NCBI RefSeq assembly: GCF_000160535.1
Contig: NZ_GG704781.1
Coordinates: 589,464 to 653,463, forward strand
DNA from: Hallella bergensis DSM 17361
GTDB taxonomy: Bacteria; Bacteroidota; Bacteroidia; Bacteroidales; Bacteroidaceae
DNA length: 64,000 nucleotides
Direction: 5' to 3'
Shown one piece after another: positions 8,930-18,926 of this stretch. The first letter of the stretch is position 1. Each line of letters begins with the position of its first letter. A model generated the notes under the pieces. That model did not search any database. It saw only the letters and a program-made list of their open reading frames with translations, and was not told the DNA's origin. Position numbers and translations under genes: made by a program.

Positions 8930-9658
8930 ATGATTGACAATACTAATCAATGTAAGTCCTCCACTCCCCTCAAGGGACTTGATGTGTCTTCTTCAGCAAA
9001 CAAACGTGACGCTATAATTATCGTAAGCGGTGGTATGGATTCAATTACCATGCTCTACGAGTTTCAAGATCGTATTGCCTTGGGGCTTTCGTTCGATTAT
9101 GGAAGCAATCACAATGCAAGAGAAATTCCGTATGCAGAGATGCATTGCAAACGACTCGGAATCCCCCACATCATCATTCCTTTGGATTTTATGTCCAGAT
9201 ATTTTAAGTCAAGCCTGCTTGAAGGAGCGGATGCTATTCCAGAGGGAGACTACAACGAGGTTGGCATGAAGTCTACTGTGGTACCCTTCCGCAATGGTAT
9301 TATGCTAAGCATTGCAGCCGGCATGGCCGAAAGTCAAAATCTAAAATATATTATGATGGCTAATCATTCTGGCGACCACATCATATATCCCGATTGCCGT
9401 CCAGAATTTATTCGTGCCATGTCAAAGGCAACCCAAACCGGGACTTTTCCTGGGATAAAGATTCTTGCTCCTTACACCGATATCACCAAAGGTGACATTG
9501 CCTGTCGTGGCAAAGCGCTGGGACTGGATTATACCGAAACTTGGAGTTGTTATAAAGGCGGTGAAAGGCACTGCGGCAAATGTGGCACTTGCCTTGAACG
9601 TATTGCAGCACTCAAGGATGCCGGCATCAAAGATCTCACGGAATATGAAGAAGAATAG
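8930..9658 (+). CDS. queC: 7-cyano-7-deazaguanine (preQ0) synthase
   Basis: A 242-residue ATP-dependent enzyme converting 7-carboxy-7-deazaguanine and ammonia to preQ0 in queuosine biosynthesis. The PP-loop motif SGGMDS is at 33-38. The C-terminal zinc site uses Cys207, Cys215, Cys218 and Cys221. The first 25 residues are an extension without conserved features, and a downstream start cannot be excluded. It pairs functionally with queA at 34.7-35.9 kb, which acts later in the same pathway. Confidence 0.92.
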   Translation: MIDNTNQCKSSTPLKGLDVSSSANKRDAIIIVSGGMDSITMLYEFQDRIALGLSFDYGSNHNAREIPYAEMHCKRLGIPHIIIPLDFMSRYFKSSLLEGADAIPEGDYNEVGMKSTVVPFRNGIMLSIAAGMAESQNLKYIMMANHSGDHIIYPDCRPEFIRAMSKATQTGTFPGIKILAPYTDITKGDIACRGKALGLDYTETWSCYKGGERHCGKCGTCLERIAALKDAGIKDLTEYEEE

Positions 9659-9768
9659 CTTATTGTTTGACTCAAACATTTTGCTACATCTGCATGACAA
9701 ATAGTTAGTTATTGTGCGAAAATAACAAAAAACAACAATGCGCTTTCCATGTTGTCCCATAAATTGCT

Positions 9769-9776
9769 TATCTTTG
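9769..9776 (+). promoter_or_regulatory. Promoter -7 element of pgk
   Basis: TATCTTTG matches TAnnTTTG. A weak TTTC sits 21 nt upstream. The implied leader to the pgk start is about 40 nt. Confidence 0.55.
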
Positions 9777-9822
9777 CATCATTACAGCATGGATCAATTG
9801 ATAACTTTAAAATAAAGAAAAA

Positions 9823-11073
9823 ATGACAATCGAACAATTTAACTTTGCCGGTAAGAAGGCTATCGTTCGCGTAGATTTCAATGTGCCATTGGACGAAAAT
9901 GGTCATGTAACAGACGACACTCGTATTCGTGGTGCCCTTCCCACTCTGAAAAAAATACTTGCTGATGGCGGTGCCGTTATTATGATGAGTCACATGGGTA
10001 AGCCTAAAGGTAAGGTTAATGAGAAATTAAGCTTAAGCCAGATTACTGACAACATTTCGAAAGCTCTTGGCGTGGAAGTTAAGTTTGCTAAAGATTGTGG
10101 CAATGCAGAGACCGAAGCTGCTAACCTGAAGATGGGAGAAGCTTTGCTGCTCGAGAATCTCCGATTCTATCCAGAGGAAGAGGGCAAACCATCTGGAGTT
10201 GAAAAGGGCACTCCCGAATATGAAGAAGCCAAAAAGACTTTGAAGGAGTCACAGAAGAAGTTTGCTAAAAAGCTGGCCTCATACGCAGACGTTTATGTAA
10301 ACGATGCATTCGGCACAGCTCATCGCAAGCACGCTTCCACTGCTGTTATTGCTGATTTCTTTGATGCTGATTCCAAGATGCTTGGTTTCTTGATGGAGAA
10401 AGAAGTTACGGCAATCGACAATGTATTGAAAAATGCCCAGCACCCTTTCACTGCTATCATTGGAGGTTCCAAAGTTAGTTCTAAGCTTGGCGTAATCAAG
10501 AACTTGCTTGACAAGGTTGACAACCTGATTATTGGTGGAGGTATGGGTTATACCTTTATTAAAGCTCAGGGTGGCAAGATCGGCAAGTCACTCCACGAAG
10601 ATGAGTTGATGCCAGAAGCTCTCAACGTGATGGCTGTTGCCAAAGAGAAAGGCGTAAACCTTTCACTTTCTGTGGCTACGCTTTGTGGAAAGGATTTCTC
10701 AAACGACACAGAACGCAAGGTATTCCCAATCGACCAGATTCCTGATGAGTGGGAAGGCATGGATGCAAGTGAAGAAAGTTTGGAAGCATGGAAGAAGATT
10801 ATTCTCAGCTCTAAAACAATTCTTTGGAACGGGCCAGTTGGCGTGTTCGAGTTGGAAAACTTCGCCCACGGCACTGGTGAGATTGCCAAGTATGTTGCCG
10901 AGGCAACTCAGAAGAACGGCGCATTCTCACTTGTAGGTGGTGGCGACTCTGTGGCTGCTGTCAACAAGTTTGGCCTGGCTGATCAGGTTTCATACGTCTC
11001 TACCGGTGGTGGAGCGATGCTTGAGGCCATCGAAGGAAAAACCCTTCCGGGTGTAGCAGCCATCAAAGGCTAA
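9823..11073 (+). CDS. pgk: Phosphoglycerate kinase
   Basis: A 416-residue glycolytic enzyme transferring phosphate between 1,3-bisphosphoglycerate and ADP. The N-terminal substrate site is present (VDFNVPLD near 20, RIRGALPT near 36, SHMGKPKG near 55). The C-terminal nucleotide domain ends with [13 protein letters not shown] and STGGGAMLE. The length is normal for the family. It has its own promoter element and a strong terminator 50 nt after the stop, so it is probably a single-gene unit. Confidence 0.98.
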   Translation: MTIEQFNFAGKKAIVRVDFNVPLDENGHVTDDTRIRGALPTLKKILADGGAVIMMSHMGKPKGKVNEKLSLSQITDNISKALGVEVKFAKDCGNAETEAANLKMGEALLLENLRFYPEEEGKPSGVEKGTPEYEEAKKTLKESQKKFAKKLASYADVYVNDAFGTAHRKHASTAVIADFFDADSKMLGFLMEKEVTAIDNVLKNAQHPFTAIIGGSKVSSKLGVIKNLLDKVDNLIIGGGMGYTFIKAQGGKIGKSLHEDELMPEALNVMAVAKEKGVNLSLSVATLCGKDFSNDTERKVFPIDQIPDEWEGMDASEESLEAWKKIILSSKTILWNGPVGVFELENFAHGTGEIAKYVAEATQKNGAFSLVGGGDSVAAVNKFGLADQVSYVSTGGGAMLEAIEGKTLPGVAAIKG

Positions 11074-11123
11074 AGCTTTACGATTCAATCACAATTCTCA
11101 CTTCTAACGTGAGAAAAAATATG

Positions 11124-11159
11124 AAGCGTCTTTCCCAATAACGGGAAGGACGCTTTTTA
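11124..11159 (+). terminator. Rho-independent terminator of pgk
   Basis: A 13-bp stem (11124-11136 with 11143-11155, AAGCGTC-TTCCC type) with one mismatch and a 6-nt loop is followed by TTTTTAT on the plus strand. Confidence 0.85.
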
Positions 11160-11189
11160 TGTCGTGTAAGGAAAGCATGTGAGACCTAC

Positions 11190-11220
11190 AAAAAGAGTGT
11201 CTTAGACTTCCTAAGACACC
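11190..11220 (-). terminator. Rho-independent terminator of the SusC/SusD operon
   Basis: A 9-bp perfect stem (11197-11205 with 11211-11219) and 5-nt loop are followed on the minus strand by CTCTTTTTG. It lies 36 nt beyond the SusD-like stop codon. Confidence 0.75.
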
Positions 11221-11254
11221 CCTTGTTATTACGTTTCTGATTTAGATCGCATGA

Positions 11255-13408
11255 TTAATAGCCCGGATTCTGCCACATTTTATCTGAGACATTATTATAT
11301 TGTAACACCCCATCAGCATTTTGCTTATACGACTCGCCCGAGAGGTTTGTCACGGCCTCCAATTCGTAAAGTGGAATTGGTCGATAATAGTGCTTGAGTG
11401 CAATGTTGTCTGAAGATTGTGCATTGTAAGACTTCACGTGATCGATGAGTTTATGAGTACGCTTCAGATCAAACCATCGCTGGTACTCACCACACAGTTC
11501 AAGTGCACGCTCCTTCAAAATCGTCTCTATGGTTACAGTGCCGTTCAACGTGTTGTCCTTGCCGGCAATGGCACGAGCGGTGCGCAATTTGTTGAGCGTG
11601 GCCAAAGACGCGCTGTTAGCACCGGTTTTCATCTCTGCCTCAGCTTTGATAAGATACATTTCAGCCAATCGCAATACCATAAAGTCACGGTATGAGATGT
11701 CGTATGTGGGATATTCGGGATCATATTGGTCGTCAAGAAACTTCTTGATTCCTGGGAATGAACACCAACCACCAATTTTATAGGTGTTGTAGCGCGTGTC
11801 ACCATACACATCGGATTTGGGTTTGGCTAACTCCGTAGGTTTGGCAGTTGCCGGATCCATGGATGTGTAAACGGGGATATCGCCACCACTTGCAAACTGT
11901 AGTCTGTATTTGTTTTTTGCCTCGGCTTGCAATGCCTTACCCTCTGGAGAATTCCCGTCAAGAAGGCTGAAGCGGATAGCTGCTCCACCACCATTGAAAT
12001 AGTTGCCATCAACAGCGTAAGCCTTTTCATAGTCCACAAACGGCTGGTCACTCATGTCCGGATAGTTTTTGGCATTTTTTGACAGCTCTTCAGGTATGCG
12101 GTAACTTGTAATTATGGTACCATTGTACCGTTGGTCGGTTTCCTTCACCTCATCAAGAATAGTCCATAGATACAAAGATGGCAAATAGCGTGTAAAACCA
12201 CGCCCGTATGGAGAGTAGTATTTGGCAATGTCAACCCCTTTACCCGTTTTGGCACTGGTAATGCTTGCATTGCTTGGCTTGGTGCAGCGCACAAACACTT
12301 GAGTATTCTTCGTGCCGTTTCCGCCAAGGTCCGTTGCTCCGTTATTCCACATCGGAACAAACATCAGCAACCCTGCATTGCCGCCATTAGAATTGTAGCC
12401 CTTGCGCGTAAGCAAGGAGTTGAACTGGTTGTGATTGCCATTGGCATCAACACTGAAACGATAGGGAACACAGTTATCAAAACCAGCCGAAAGTACATTG
12501 TTATAATGAACACTAAACAGGCTTTCCTTGTTGTTCTCCTCATTCTTCATATTCCATGTGTCAGAATACCGACTATAGAACGAAGCACCTGAACTGTTGA
12601 TAACATCGTTGGCTGCATTAAGTGCCTCTGTGTAAAGGTTTCCATAGCCTTCTACGCTTGATTCCCCAAGCCATGATGCTGCATAGAGAGCCACTCGAGC
12701 ATAAAGGGCCTTAGCAGAATAGTAATAGGCTCGTCCTGCCCCTGTGGCATCAGCCTGTGTCATAATGCCCGCAGTCTTATATTTTTCCATGGCAAGCTTC
12801 AGGTCATCTAATATATGCTTGTAGACAATTGGCTCAGGTTGGCGAACAGGAGTAGTACCGTAGTTCTCGTTGGTGATGGGTTTGTCGTTGTAAGGGATAG
12901 GTCCCCACAAGGCAACCATCTGAGAATAATACAGCGCACGGAGGAAAAGGGCATCACCCTCGTAGGCTGTTTTCTTGGCATCATTAATGACCGAACATTG
13001 AGATACATATTTCAACGTGTTATTACATACATCGATACCAGCATAGAATAATTCCCAATATTGATCTAAACATGGGTTATTGTTCACAGCCGCCGTACCC
13101 GACTTGGAGTCGAAACCAAAACTCTCAGCAGTCATATCATAGCTACAAAGCGACTTCTGCTTGTTATCATATCCATAATAGAAAAGGTCAGACCCCATTT
13201 CCGAGAGTCCTAAGGCAGGCTCCTTACCCCACCAGCCACGAGTGTATGAATACGCTGAGTATACCAGTCCATCGATACCCGTGACGGTATTGTAAGCCAA
13301 ATCGGCCGTTTCGCCTGTCTTGTTATCTTCTTCCAAATAGTCGGAACAAGAGGTTGTTGTCAGGCCAAAAGCCAAAACAGCAAATGATAAGCTTAATATC
13401 TTTTTCAT
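11255..13408 (-). CDS. SusD/RagB-family outer-membrane lipoprotein
   Basis: A 717-residue surface lipoprotein that caps a SusC-type transporter and helps bind its substrate. The signal peptide ends in the lipobox TTSC (Cys21). The N-terminal TPR-like SusD part contains LRALYYSQMVALWGPIPY near 155. The C-terminal RagB/SusD part carries the conserved RDFMVLRLAEMYLIKAEAEM and ERALELCGEYQRWFDLKRT segments. At 717 residues it is longer than the common 500-600. It follows the SusC-like gene by 16 nt. No glycoside hydrolase or regulator lies nearby, so the substrate cannot be predicted. Confidence 0.93.
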   Translation of the reverse strand: MKKILSLSFAVLAFGLTTTSCSDYLEEDNKTGETADLAYNTVTGIDGLVYSAYSYTRGWWGKEPALGLSEMGSDLFYYGYDNKQKSLCSYDMTAESFGFDSKSGTAAVNNNPCLDQYWELFYAGIDVCNNTLKYVSQCSVINDAKKTAYEGDALFLRALYYSQMVALWGPIPYNDKPITNENYGTTPVRQPEPIVYKHILDDLKLAMEKYKTAGIMTQADATGAGRAYYYSAKALYARVALYAASWLGESSVEGYGNLYTEALNAANDVINSSGASFYSRYSDTWNMKNEENNKESLFSVHYNNVLSAGFDNCVPYRFSVDANGNHNQFNSLLTRKGYNSNGGNAGLLMFVPMWNNGATDLGGNGTKNTQVFVRCTKPSNASITSAKTGKGVDIAKYYSPYGRGFTRYLPSLYLWTILDEVKETDQRYNGTIITSYRIPEELSKNAKNYPDMSDQPFVDYEKAYAVDGNYFNGGGAAIRFSLLDGNSPEGKALQAEAKNKYRLQFASGGDIPVYTSMDPATAKPTELAKPKSDVYGDTRYNTYKIGGWCSFPGIKKFLDDQYDPEYPTYDISYRDFMVLRLAEMYLIKAEAEMKTGANSASLATLNKLRTARAIAGKDNTLNGTVTIETILKERALELCGEYQRWFDLKRTHKLIDHVKSYNAQSSDNIALKHYYRPIPLYELEAVTNLSGESYKQNADGVLQYNNVSDKMWQNPGY

Positions 13409-13424
13409 AATGATAGTCTTTCGG

Positions 13425-16400
13425 TTAGAATGTTAAGTTAATGCCAACAACAACTTGTTTGCGCAATGGGAAAGAAACGCTACCGCCACGTTCCGGGTCA
13501 TAGTTGTTGAATTGACTGAAAGTAAAATAATTTCTCATGGAGCAATACACGCGAGCATTGCTCATGAATGCCTTGCGTAGCAGGGTCTTGGGCAGTTGAT
13601 AAGCCAAAGTAATATCCTTGATCTTGAAATAGTCGGCTTTCTGCATACAAAGAGCATCTTTGTAGCTGATGGCACTTGTACCCTTTCCACCCGGTGTAGG
13701 CATTTCAGCACCCGTATTTTCAGGAGTCCAATAGTCGAGATCGCCCCAGTTAGAACCGTCATAGGTATAGAGGCCATAGCCCTCATAATACATGTAGCCT
13801 CCCAGACGAGCCATCATTTGTACAGTCAACGAGAGATCCTTGTATGAAAATGTGGTGTTCAGACCAAGAATAGATGTTGGAGAAAGGTTATAAATGATTT
13901 TATCACTTTCATCGATCATGCCATCTCCATCTTGATCCACTATCTTTGGTGTACCAGGGTTACCATAGTCTGCGTACGGCTTGCTGAATGTTTTACCCTG
14001 CTTCGTATAGTTGTCTTCAACATACTTATCAAATTCTCCAACATTCCAACATTTGTTGGTTTCGTATGCATAGATGGCAGAAACTGGTTCATCCAATTTA
14101 AGAATAGAACGACCGTCGTCCTTAAGATACTTTTCAATGCCCTCCGAAAGTTCATCAACATAATCGCGGGCAAATGTGGCAGACGCACTGAGTTCCCAAC
14201 GGAAGTCTTTGTACAACACGGGGACTGCACCGAGGGAAAGTTCCAATCCGTGCCCACGGGTCTTGCCAACATTGGCTATTTGACTCACATAAACATTGGA
14301 GGCCGGTGCGGTTTTGTAGTAAAGCAGGTCTGTTGTATGGCTTGAGTAGTAATCGATGCTACCAAAAACACGACTATTGAGGATAGAGTAGTCAAGCCCG
14401 AAGTCGAGCGACGATGTTTTTTCCCAAGTCAGATCCTCATTGGCCATGGTCATCGGAGCTTTCTCTGTAGAGCCTTTAACGATGGACGAAATGGTGGCAA
14501 GCGTCATATATTCACTGATGGCAGAGTTGCCTGAAACACCCCAGGACACACGGAATTTCAAGTTGTCGAGCCACGACTTAGCATCCTGCATGAATGCTTC
14601 ATCAGAAATACGCCAACCCGCACTGACAGAGGGGAAGTATCCCCACTTGTGACCTTTGGCCAAAACTGAAGAGCCATCGGCACGAAGTGAAGCCTGGAAC
14701 AGATACCTTGAGTCATAGGCATAGTTGACACGACCGAAGAATGACACCATGTTATCTTTAACATAAGATGAAGACGTGGTTGGCGAGATAATCTTAGAGA
14801 CATCGTAGAACGACCCCTTGCGGTAGTGTTCCTTGCCCGCATCTCCTGAAATACCAGAGGATTCACCCACCATCTGGGTCATTTCATGACCAAGCATGAA
14901 GGTAAAATCGTTTTTCTTAGCCACATTCATCGAATAACTTGCCACATTTTGCCATACATATTTGGTATTGGTTGATCGGTCGTTACGAATGAAGGTGGTA
15001 CTCGGTGACTGATAGCGTCCTTGACTCTCATAGTCCTGATACAGACCATCGCGCGAGGTAGATCGGTCGAGGGTGAATTGAGACTTGAACAGAAGTGACT
15101 TGATCGGCGTGAGTTCTATGTAAGCGCTACCAAAGAAACGTGAAGTCTCCGTGTTACGCTGGAAATTACCATCCTCGTCGAGCAGTGGCGAACAGTGGGC
15201 TGCATACCATGGGTTGGGTTGCTTATTGATGGATCCATCCTTGAGGTAAGCATGTGTAATCGAGGTCATCTTCTGGGCTTGGCTGTACACTCCTCCACTT
15301 CGCCGGTCGTTGTTTCGGTAGGTATAGGTGAGACTTGTACCCACCTTGACTATCTTATTAATGCGATGATCAATATTTGTACGGCCTGTGTAACGATGGA
15401 ACTTGTCATATTTCATCATGCCATTGTCGGTCATACTGGCTAAAGATAAGTTGAAATTGGTCTTCTCACCACCACCTTGCACAGAGGCTTCGTAGTTTTG
15501 AGAGACACTGTTATCCATGATGAGGTCGAGCCAGTCGGTGTACGATTTGTCCTTGTAAATGTCGAGTGTCGACGTTCCATCATCCAATTTTTCGCCTTCA
15601 AGAACATTCTCGGCTGTAGTGGTGCGGGCTTCAGCCGTCCAATTGCCAGTCTTCAACATGTTATTATAGTCCTTGGCATCGATTAGGCGTTGCACCTCTT
15701 TATCCCCATACAAAGGCTTTGTAATTCCCGTGGGACTATTGAAAGAGAGAAAAGCATTGAAATTTACCTTGGTTTGTCCTGCCCTACCACGTTTGGTTGT
15801 AACAATGATCACACCATTAGCTCCTTTCGTACCATATATGGCCGTGGATGCAGCATCTTTCAAAACGTCTATAGATTCAATATCGGTTGCCGGAATGTCA
15901 AGTTTTGAACCATATTCCACACCATCTACAAGAATCAGGGGGTTATTGCTGGCAAGCAATGATCGGTTGCCGCGAAGTTTCATCTTGATATTTCCACCAG
16001 CCTGGCCATCTGACTCTTGAAGGTCGATGCCAGGAATTTTGGCCTGCATGGCCTGAAGGGCATTGGGCGCAGCTACCTGTGCGAGATCAGTAGATTTCAC
16101 GCTGGCAACAGAGCCCGTGAGATCTTTCTTTTTCATAGTACCATATCCCACAACGACGACTTCGTCGAGTTGTTGATTATCGGCAATCATCTGGATATCA
16201 AAACTGGAACGGTTACCAACGGTTACACTTTGCTCCCGAAAGCCAATGTAACTGATTGTAAGCTTAGTGGATGGGTTGGCATTCTTGACCGTGAAATTAC
16301 CGTCGATGTCGGTCACAGCTGCCGGTTGTCCATTAGCCAGGATTGTGACGCCTATCATAGGCTCGCCCGTAGCATCCTTGACATTGCCTGTGATTTGTTT

Positions 16401-16475
16401 TTGCTGTGCGAAAACAGGCGAAGAAAACAAAACCACACATAAAGCCGTAGCGGCTCTTTTTCTTGTTAGATACAT
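13425..16475 (-). CDS. SusC/RagA-family TonB-dependent outer-membrane transporter
   Basis: A 1016-residue outer-membrane importer driven by TonB. The signal peptide ends near residue 23 (VFAQQ). A carboxypeptidase-regulatory-like domain spans about 28-100. The SusC-specific DEVVVVGYGT box is at 104-113, followed by the plug (about 115-225, with GANGVIIVTTKRG) and a 22-strand-type barrel ending in a terminal Phe. It is the first gene of a two-gene operon with the SusD-like gene. The 5' leader is long, about 150 nt, from a promoter at 16634-16664. Confidence 0.95.
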   Translation of the reverse strand: MYLTRKRAATALCVVLFSSPVFAQQKQITGNVKDATGEPMIGVTILANGQPAAVTDIDGNFTVKNANPSTKLTISYIGFREQSVTVGNRSSFDIQMIADNQQLDEVVVVGYGTMKKKDLTGSVASVKSTDLAQVAAPNALQAMQAKIPGIDLQESDGQAGGNIKMKLRGNRSLLASNNPLILVDGVEYGSKLDIPATDIESIDVLKDAASTAIYGTKGANGVIIVTTKRGRAGQTKVNFNAFLSFNSPTGITKPLYGDKEVQRLIDAKDYNNMLKTGNWTAEARTTTAENVLEGEKLDDGTSTLDIYKDKSYTDWLDLIMDNSVSQNYEASVQGGGEKTNFNLSLASMTDNGMMKYDKFHRYTGRTNIDHRINKIVKVGTSLTYTYRNNDRRSGGVYSQAQKMTSITHAYLKDGSINKQPNPWYAAHCSPLLDEDGNFQRNTETSRFFGSAYIELTPIKSLLFKSQFTLDRSTSRDGLYQDYESQGRYQSPSTTFIRNDRSTNTKYVWQNVASYSMNVAKKNDFTFMLGHEMTQMVGESSGISGDAGKEHYRKGSFYDVSKIISPTTSSSYVKDNMVSFFGRVNYAYDSRYLFQASLRADGSSVLAKGHKWGYFPSVSAGWRISDEAFMQDAKSWLDNLKFRVSWGVSGNSAISEYMTLATISSIVKGSTEKAPMTMANEDLTWEKTSSLDFGLDYSILNSRVFGSIDYYSSHTTDLLYYKTAPASNVYVSQIANVGKTRGHGLELSLGAVPVLYKDFRWELSASATFARDYVDELSEGIEKYLKDDGRSILKLDEPVSAIYAYETNKCWNVGEFDKYVEDNYTKQGKTFSKPYADYGNPGTPKIVDQDGDGMIDESDKIIYNLSPTSILGLNTTFSYKDLSLTVQMMARLGGYMYYEGYGLYTYDGSNWGDLDYWTPENTGAEMPTPGGKGTSAISYKDALCMQKADYFKIKDITLAYQLPKTLLRKAFMSNARVYCSMRNYFTFSQFNNYDPERGGSVSFPLRKQVVVGINLTF

Positions 16476-16633
16476 AAATGTTGTTTTTAGTTTATAATTG
16501 TTTGTAGATTACTGTATTATCTATTCCATTAGATAGCTTTCCCATTAGAATCCAATGGGACACTTCGTGTTCCAAATGGACTGTAAAGAGACGAAATATT
16601 TATGGTTCTGTAGCTTTTGATTTGTTTTGTTTG

Positions 16634-16664
16634 CAAATTTAAACAGAAAAATGTTTTAAACAAG
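16634..16664 (-). promoter_or_regulatory. Promoter of the SusC/SusD operon
   Basis: On the minus strand CTTG (16664-16661), a 19-nt spacer and TAAATTTG (16641-16634) form a near-consensus Bacteroidota promoter. The leader of about 150 nt contains a short hairpin (CCCATT with AATGGG, 16541-16560). Confidence 0.6.
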
Positions 16665-16904
16665 ATTTTTTGTCTGTTTTTATTAAAAAATATTTCTACA
16701 CAACGTTCGCCAAGGCTATGGTTCTTTCCTATAATGATAGGATGATACCCATGACTTATTGTTATGATGGTATTGACTTGAGTATACGTCCTTTCAAAAT
16801 TGTAAAATATAAATACTTGTTTTCGATACTTTTTTTTCGATCCATTTAGAGAGAAAAACGCCATCTTTTTTCGGCATAATCGAGACAAGCATGATAAAAA
16901 TGTG

Positions 16905-17131
16905 TAGAGTTGTTGCGATGGAGGTCTTTTCATCGTGCGGTTAGACCTTAGTGGTTGCTCGGAAGAAGTTCAATCGCACGACGATTGAGGCCTTTTCGTC
17001 ATACCGTTCGATACTCTATCGCGGGCATAAAGATAGGAGGGAAAGGGCTGGTATTTTGAAACCGCTGACGATCAAGCGTTTGCAAAGCTCCGCATATTTT
17101 ACGTATTTCGAGCGAAGGCAAACTGATTTTC
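16905..17131 (-). repeat. Dispersed intergenic repeat, copy 2 (inverted relative to copy 1)
   Basis: Read on the minus strand from 17131, this follows copy 1 (from position 1) block by block: AGTTTGCCTTCG, AAATACG, TGCGG, then GAGTATCGAACGG. Next come degenerate tail units of 22-23 nt with the AATCG or CCGC core, ending near the CATCGCAAC at 16911. Similarity is clear by eye over about 230 nt, with many substitutions and small gaps. Confidence 0.75.
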
Positions 17132-17402
17132 AAATAAGCGAGAATGAAAAAGCATTTTGTCAAAATCATTAACCTATTCTAAATTTTCAAAAATGAAGAC
17201 AGAAATAAGAACAACCTTGTCAATAGAAAGCCTAAAGTGAGTGAATATACGGTTTCAAACTTCAAGCGGACTCACGCCTTGTTTGTTCTTGGCTTCTACA
17301 TGGTTTCAGTTTGTATTCCTCAAAAATTGCCTAAGGAAAACAATTTGTTATTGCTGGGTAGCTATATAAAAATCTTAGAAAATGTGATGGCAATAATTTT
17401 GT

Positions 17403-18317
17403 CTATACGTCTATAACTAATCCTTCGTTAGAGAGAATGGTGTTAGGGAAAATCTCCTGTGCCTCCTTCAACAATCCCTCTTCGTTTTGGTAGCGCGCAC
17501 TGTAGTGTCCCAGTAAGAGTTTGCCGGCATGAGCCTCCCGTGCGACGGTTGCGGCCTCTACAGATGTCGAATGATGATACAGTCTGGCACGGTCGGCTAA
17601 GGAGCTATCATAGGTAGATTCATGATATAGCAAATCCACGCCCTTCACCATTTTGTGCAATTCTGGCATGTATTGCGTGTCACTACAATATGCATAGCTA
17701 CGAGGTGGGGCTGAGGGATTGGTAAGTTTTTCGTGGGGAATTCTCTCACCTTCCGCTGTTGTCCAGTCTGCACCCTGCTTGATATTATTTATCTGGCTTA
17801 TGGGGATATGATAGTAGTCGATCATATCCCTACGGATATGTGGTAGAGTTGGTTTTTCGCGGAATAAATATCCACAACAAGGTATTCGGTGTTCCAGGGG
17901 AATGGCCTCTATCGTCATGCTCCGGTCTTCATATATGACAGACTGCTGACTTGTATCAACAGCATGAAACGTTATGGAATATTCCAAATTGGGACAAAAC
18001 ATCTGAACCATAGAGTCAAGCATAGGTTCCAGAGACTTTGGAGCATATATATGTAGCGGTGCCGTGCGGCCCAGCATGCCAAAAGTGGAAATTAAACCGA
18101 TGAGTCCAAAGCAATGGTCACCATGAAGATGCGATATAAGGATTGCTTGTATCTTGGTGAAACCCACATGCGTACGACGCAACTGCATTTGGGTTCCTTC
18201 ACCGCAATCTATCATAAAAAACTTCCCCCGAATCTCCACAACCTGGGAAGAGGCAGAATGCCTCAGTGTAGGAAGCGCGCTGCCACATCCCAGAATATAT
18301 ACTTTAAATGACTCCAT
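17403..18317 (-). CDS. rnz: Ribonuclease Z
   Basis: A 304-residue metallo-beta-lactamase-fold endonuclease that trims tRNA 3' ends. The metal-binding motif HLHGDH is at 63-68. Further ligands lie in the EHRIPCCGY region, the YCSDTQ segment and LLGHYSARY near the C-terminus. The length is typical of the short bacterial form. It is the last gene of a probable mazG-lipoprotein-rnz operon, 22 nt after the lipoprotein stop. Confidence 0.95.
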   Translation of the reverse strand: MESFKVYILGCGSALPTLRHSASSQVVEIRGKFFMIDCGEGTQMQLRRTHVGFTKIQAILISHLHGDHCFGLIGLISTFGMLGRTAPLHIYAPKSLEPMLDSMVQMFCPNLEYSITFHAVDTSQQSVIYEDRSMTIEAIPLEHRIPCCGYLFREKPTLPHIRRDMIDYYHIPISQINNIKQGADWTTAEGERIPHEKLTNPSAPPRSYAYCSDTQYMPELHKMVKGVDLLYHESTYDSSLADRARLYHHSTSVEAATVAREAHAGKLLLGHYSARYQNEEGLLKEAQEIFPNTILSNEGLVIDV

Positions 18318-18339
18318 TGTCTCTAACTCACGCTGAAAA

Positions 18340-18924
18340 TCACAGAGGTCTCTTATACGTGAATATCCCTTGCTTGTTTTCCAAATACAAAGAGTCCTTG
18401 TTCAACTCGTTAATTTCAAAGGTATCTGTGTTAAGAAGCAATTGCCCGTTCAGAATTTTCCATTTGGTCCAAGGCTTCGTCTCGGCCTTGAGGTGTGACT
18501 TGACAACTCCACCTTCAAGTATTTCAAAATTCTTGTCAAGACTCATCCATTTGCCCAAAAGAGTGGTAAGGTTGACCACCTTCTTGGCCATCCGGTCTCC
18601 GTCCATACTTTCACCCTCAATAACGGCAAGCCGATCACCAACCAACAAGCCTCCTTGGACATCTTGGCGACCTTCTTTGTTTTCAGCTATGATGTATTGC
18701 AAAGTGTCTCCGGCATCTGTGATAAGTTCCAAAGAGTGCATGGCCGTACCTTCTCCACACGTACCATATACCGTGGAGTCTGCCGTAGATGAATCTACCG
18801 AAGTTGAGTCTGTCCCATGACTTTCCGACTTTGTTGAGTTGGGATGACATCCAGCGATGACAAACAGTGTTAAAAACAACGATGAAACACACGCTGCTTT
18901 CGTCAAAAAACACATCTTTTTCAT
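18340..18924 (-). CDS. Lipocalin-like lipoprotein
   Basis: A 194-residue protein from the ATG at 18924; the longer frame has no supported start. The signal peptide ends in the lipobox VIAGC (Cys26). A Ser/Thr-rich linker follows, then a beta-rich domain. The C-terminal repeat LGKWMSLDKNF ... LYLENKQGIFTYKR resembles lipocalin-like Bacteroidota families. The ligand is unknown. The start codon lies 2 nt after the mazG stop, so the two genes are translationally close. Confidence 0.75.
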   Translation of the reverse strand: MKKMCFLTKAACVSSLFLTLFVIAGCHPNSTKSESHGTDSTSVDSSTADSTVYGTCGEGTAMHSLELITDAGDTLQYIIAENKEGRQDVQGGLLVGDRLAVIEGESMDGDRMAKKVVNLTTLLGKWMSLDKNFEILEGGVVKSHLKAETKPWTKWKILNGQLLLNTDTFEINELNKDSLYLENKQGIFTYKRPL

Positions 18925-18926
18925 AT

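Larger units (their letters stand above)
16476..17402. other. Long intergenic region between the SusC-like gene and rnz
   Basis: About 930 nt without a credible gene. It contains the SusC-like leader and promoter and the inverted copy of the dispersed repeat. A 134-codon frame at 16529-16933 overlaps the leader and promoter and shows no family features. The remainder (17173-17402) is AT-rich with nothing recognised. Confidence 0.6.

Noticed and set aside
16529-16933. 134-codon frame upstream of the SusC-like gene
   Set aside because: It covers the promoter and leader of the SusC-like gene, is AT-rich and shows no family features.
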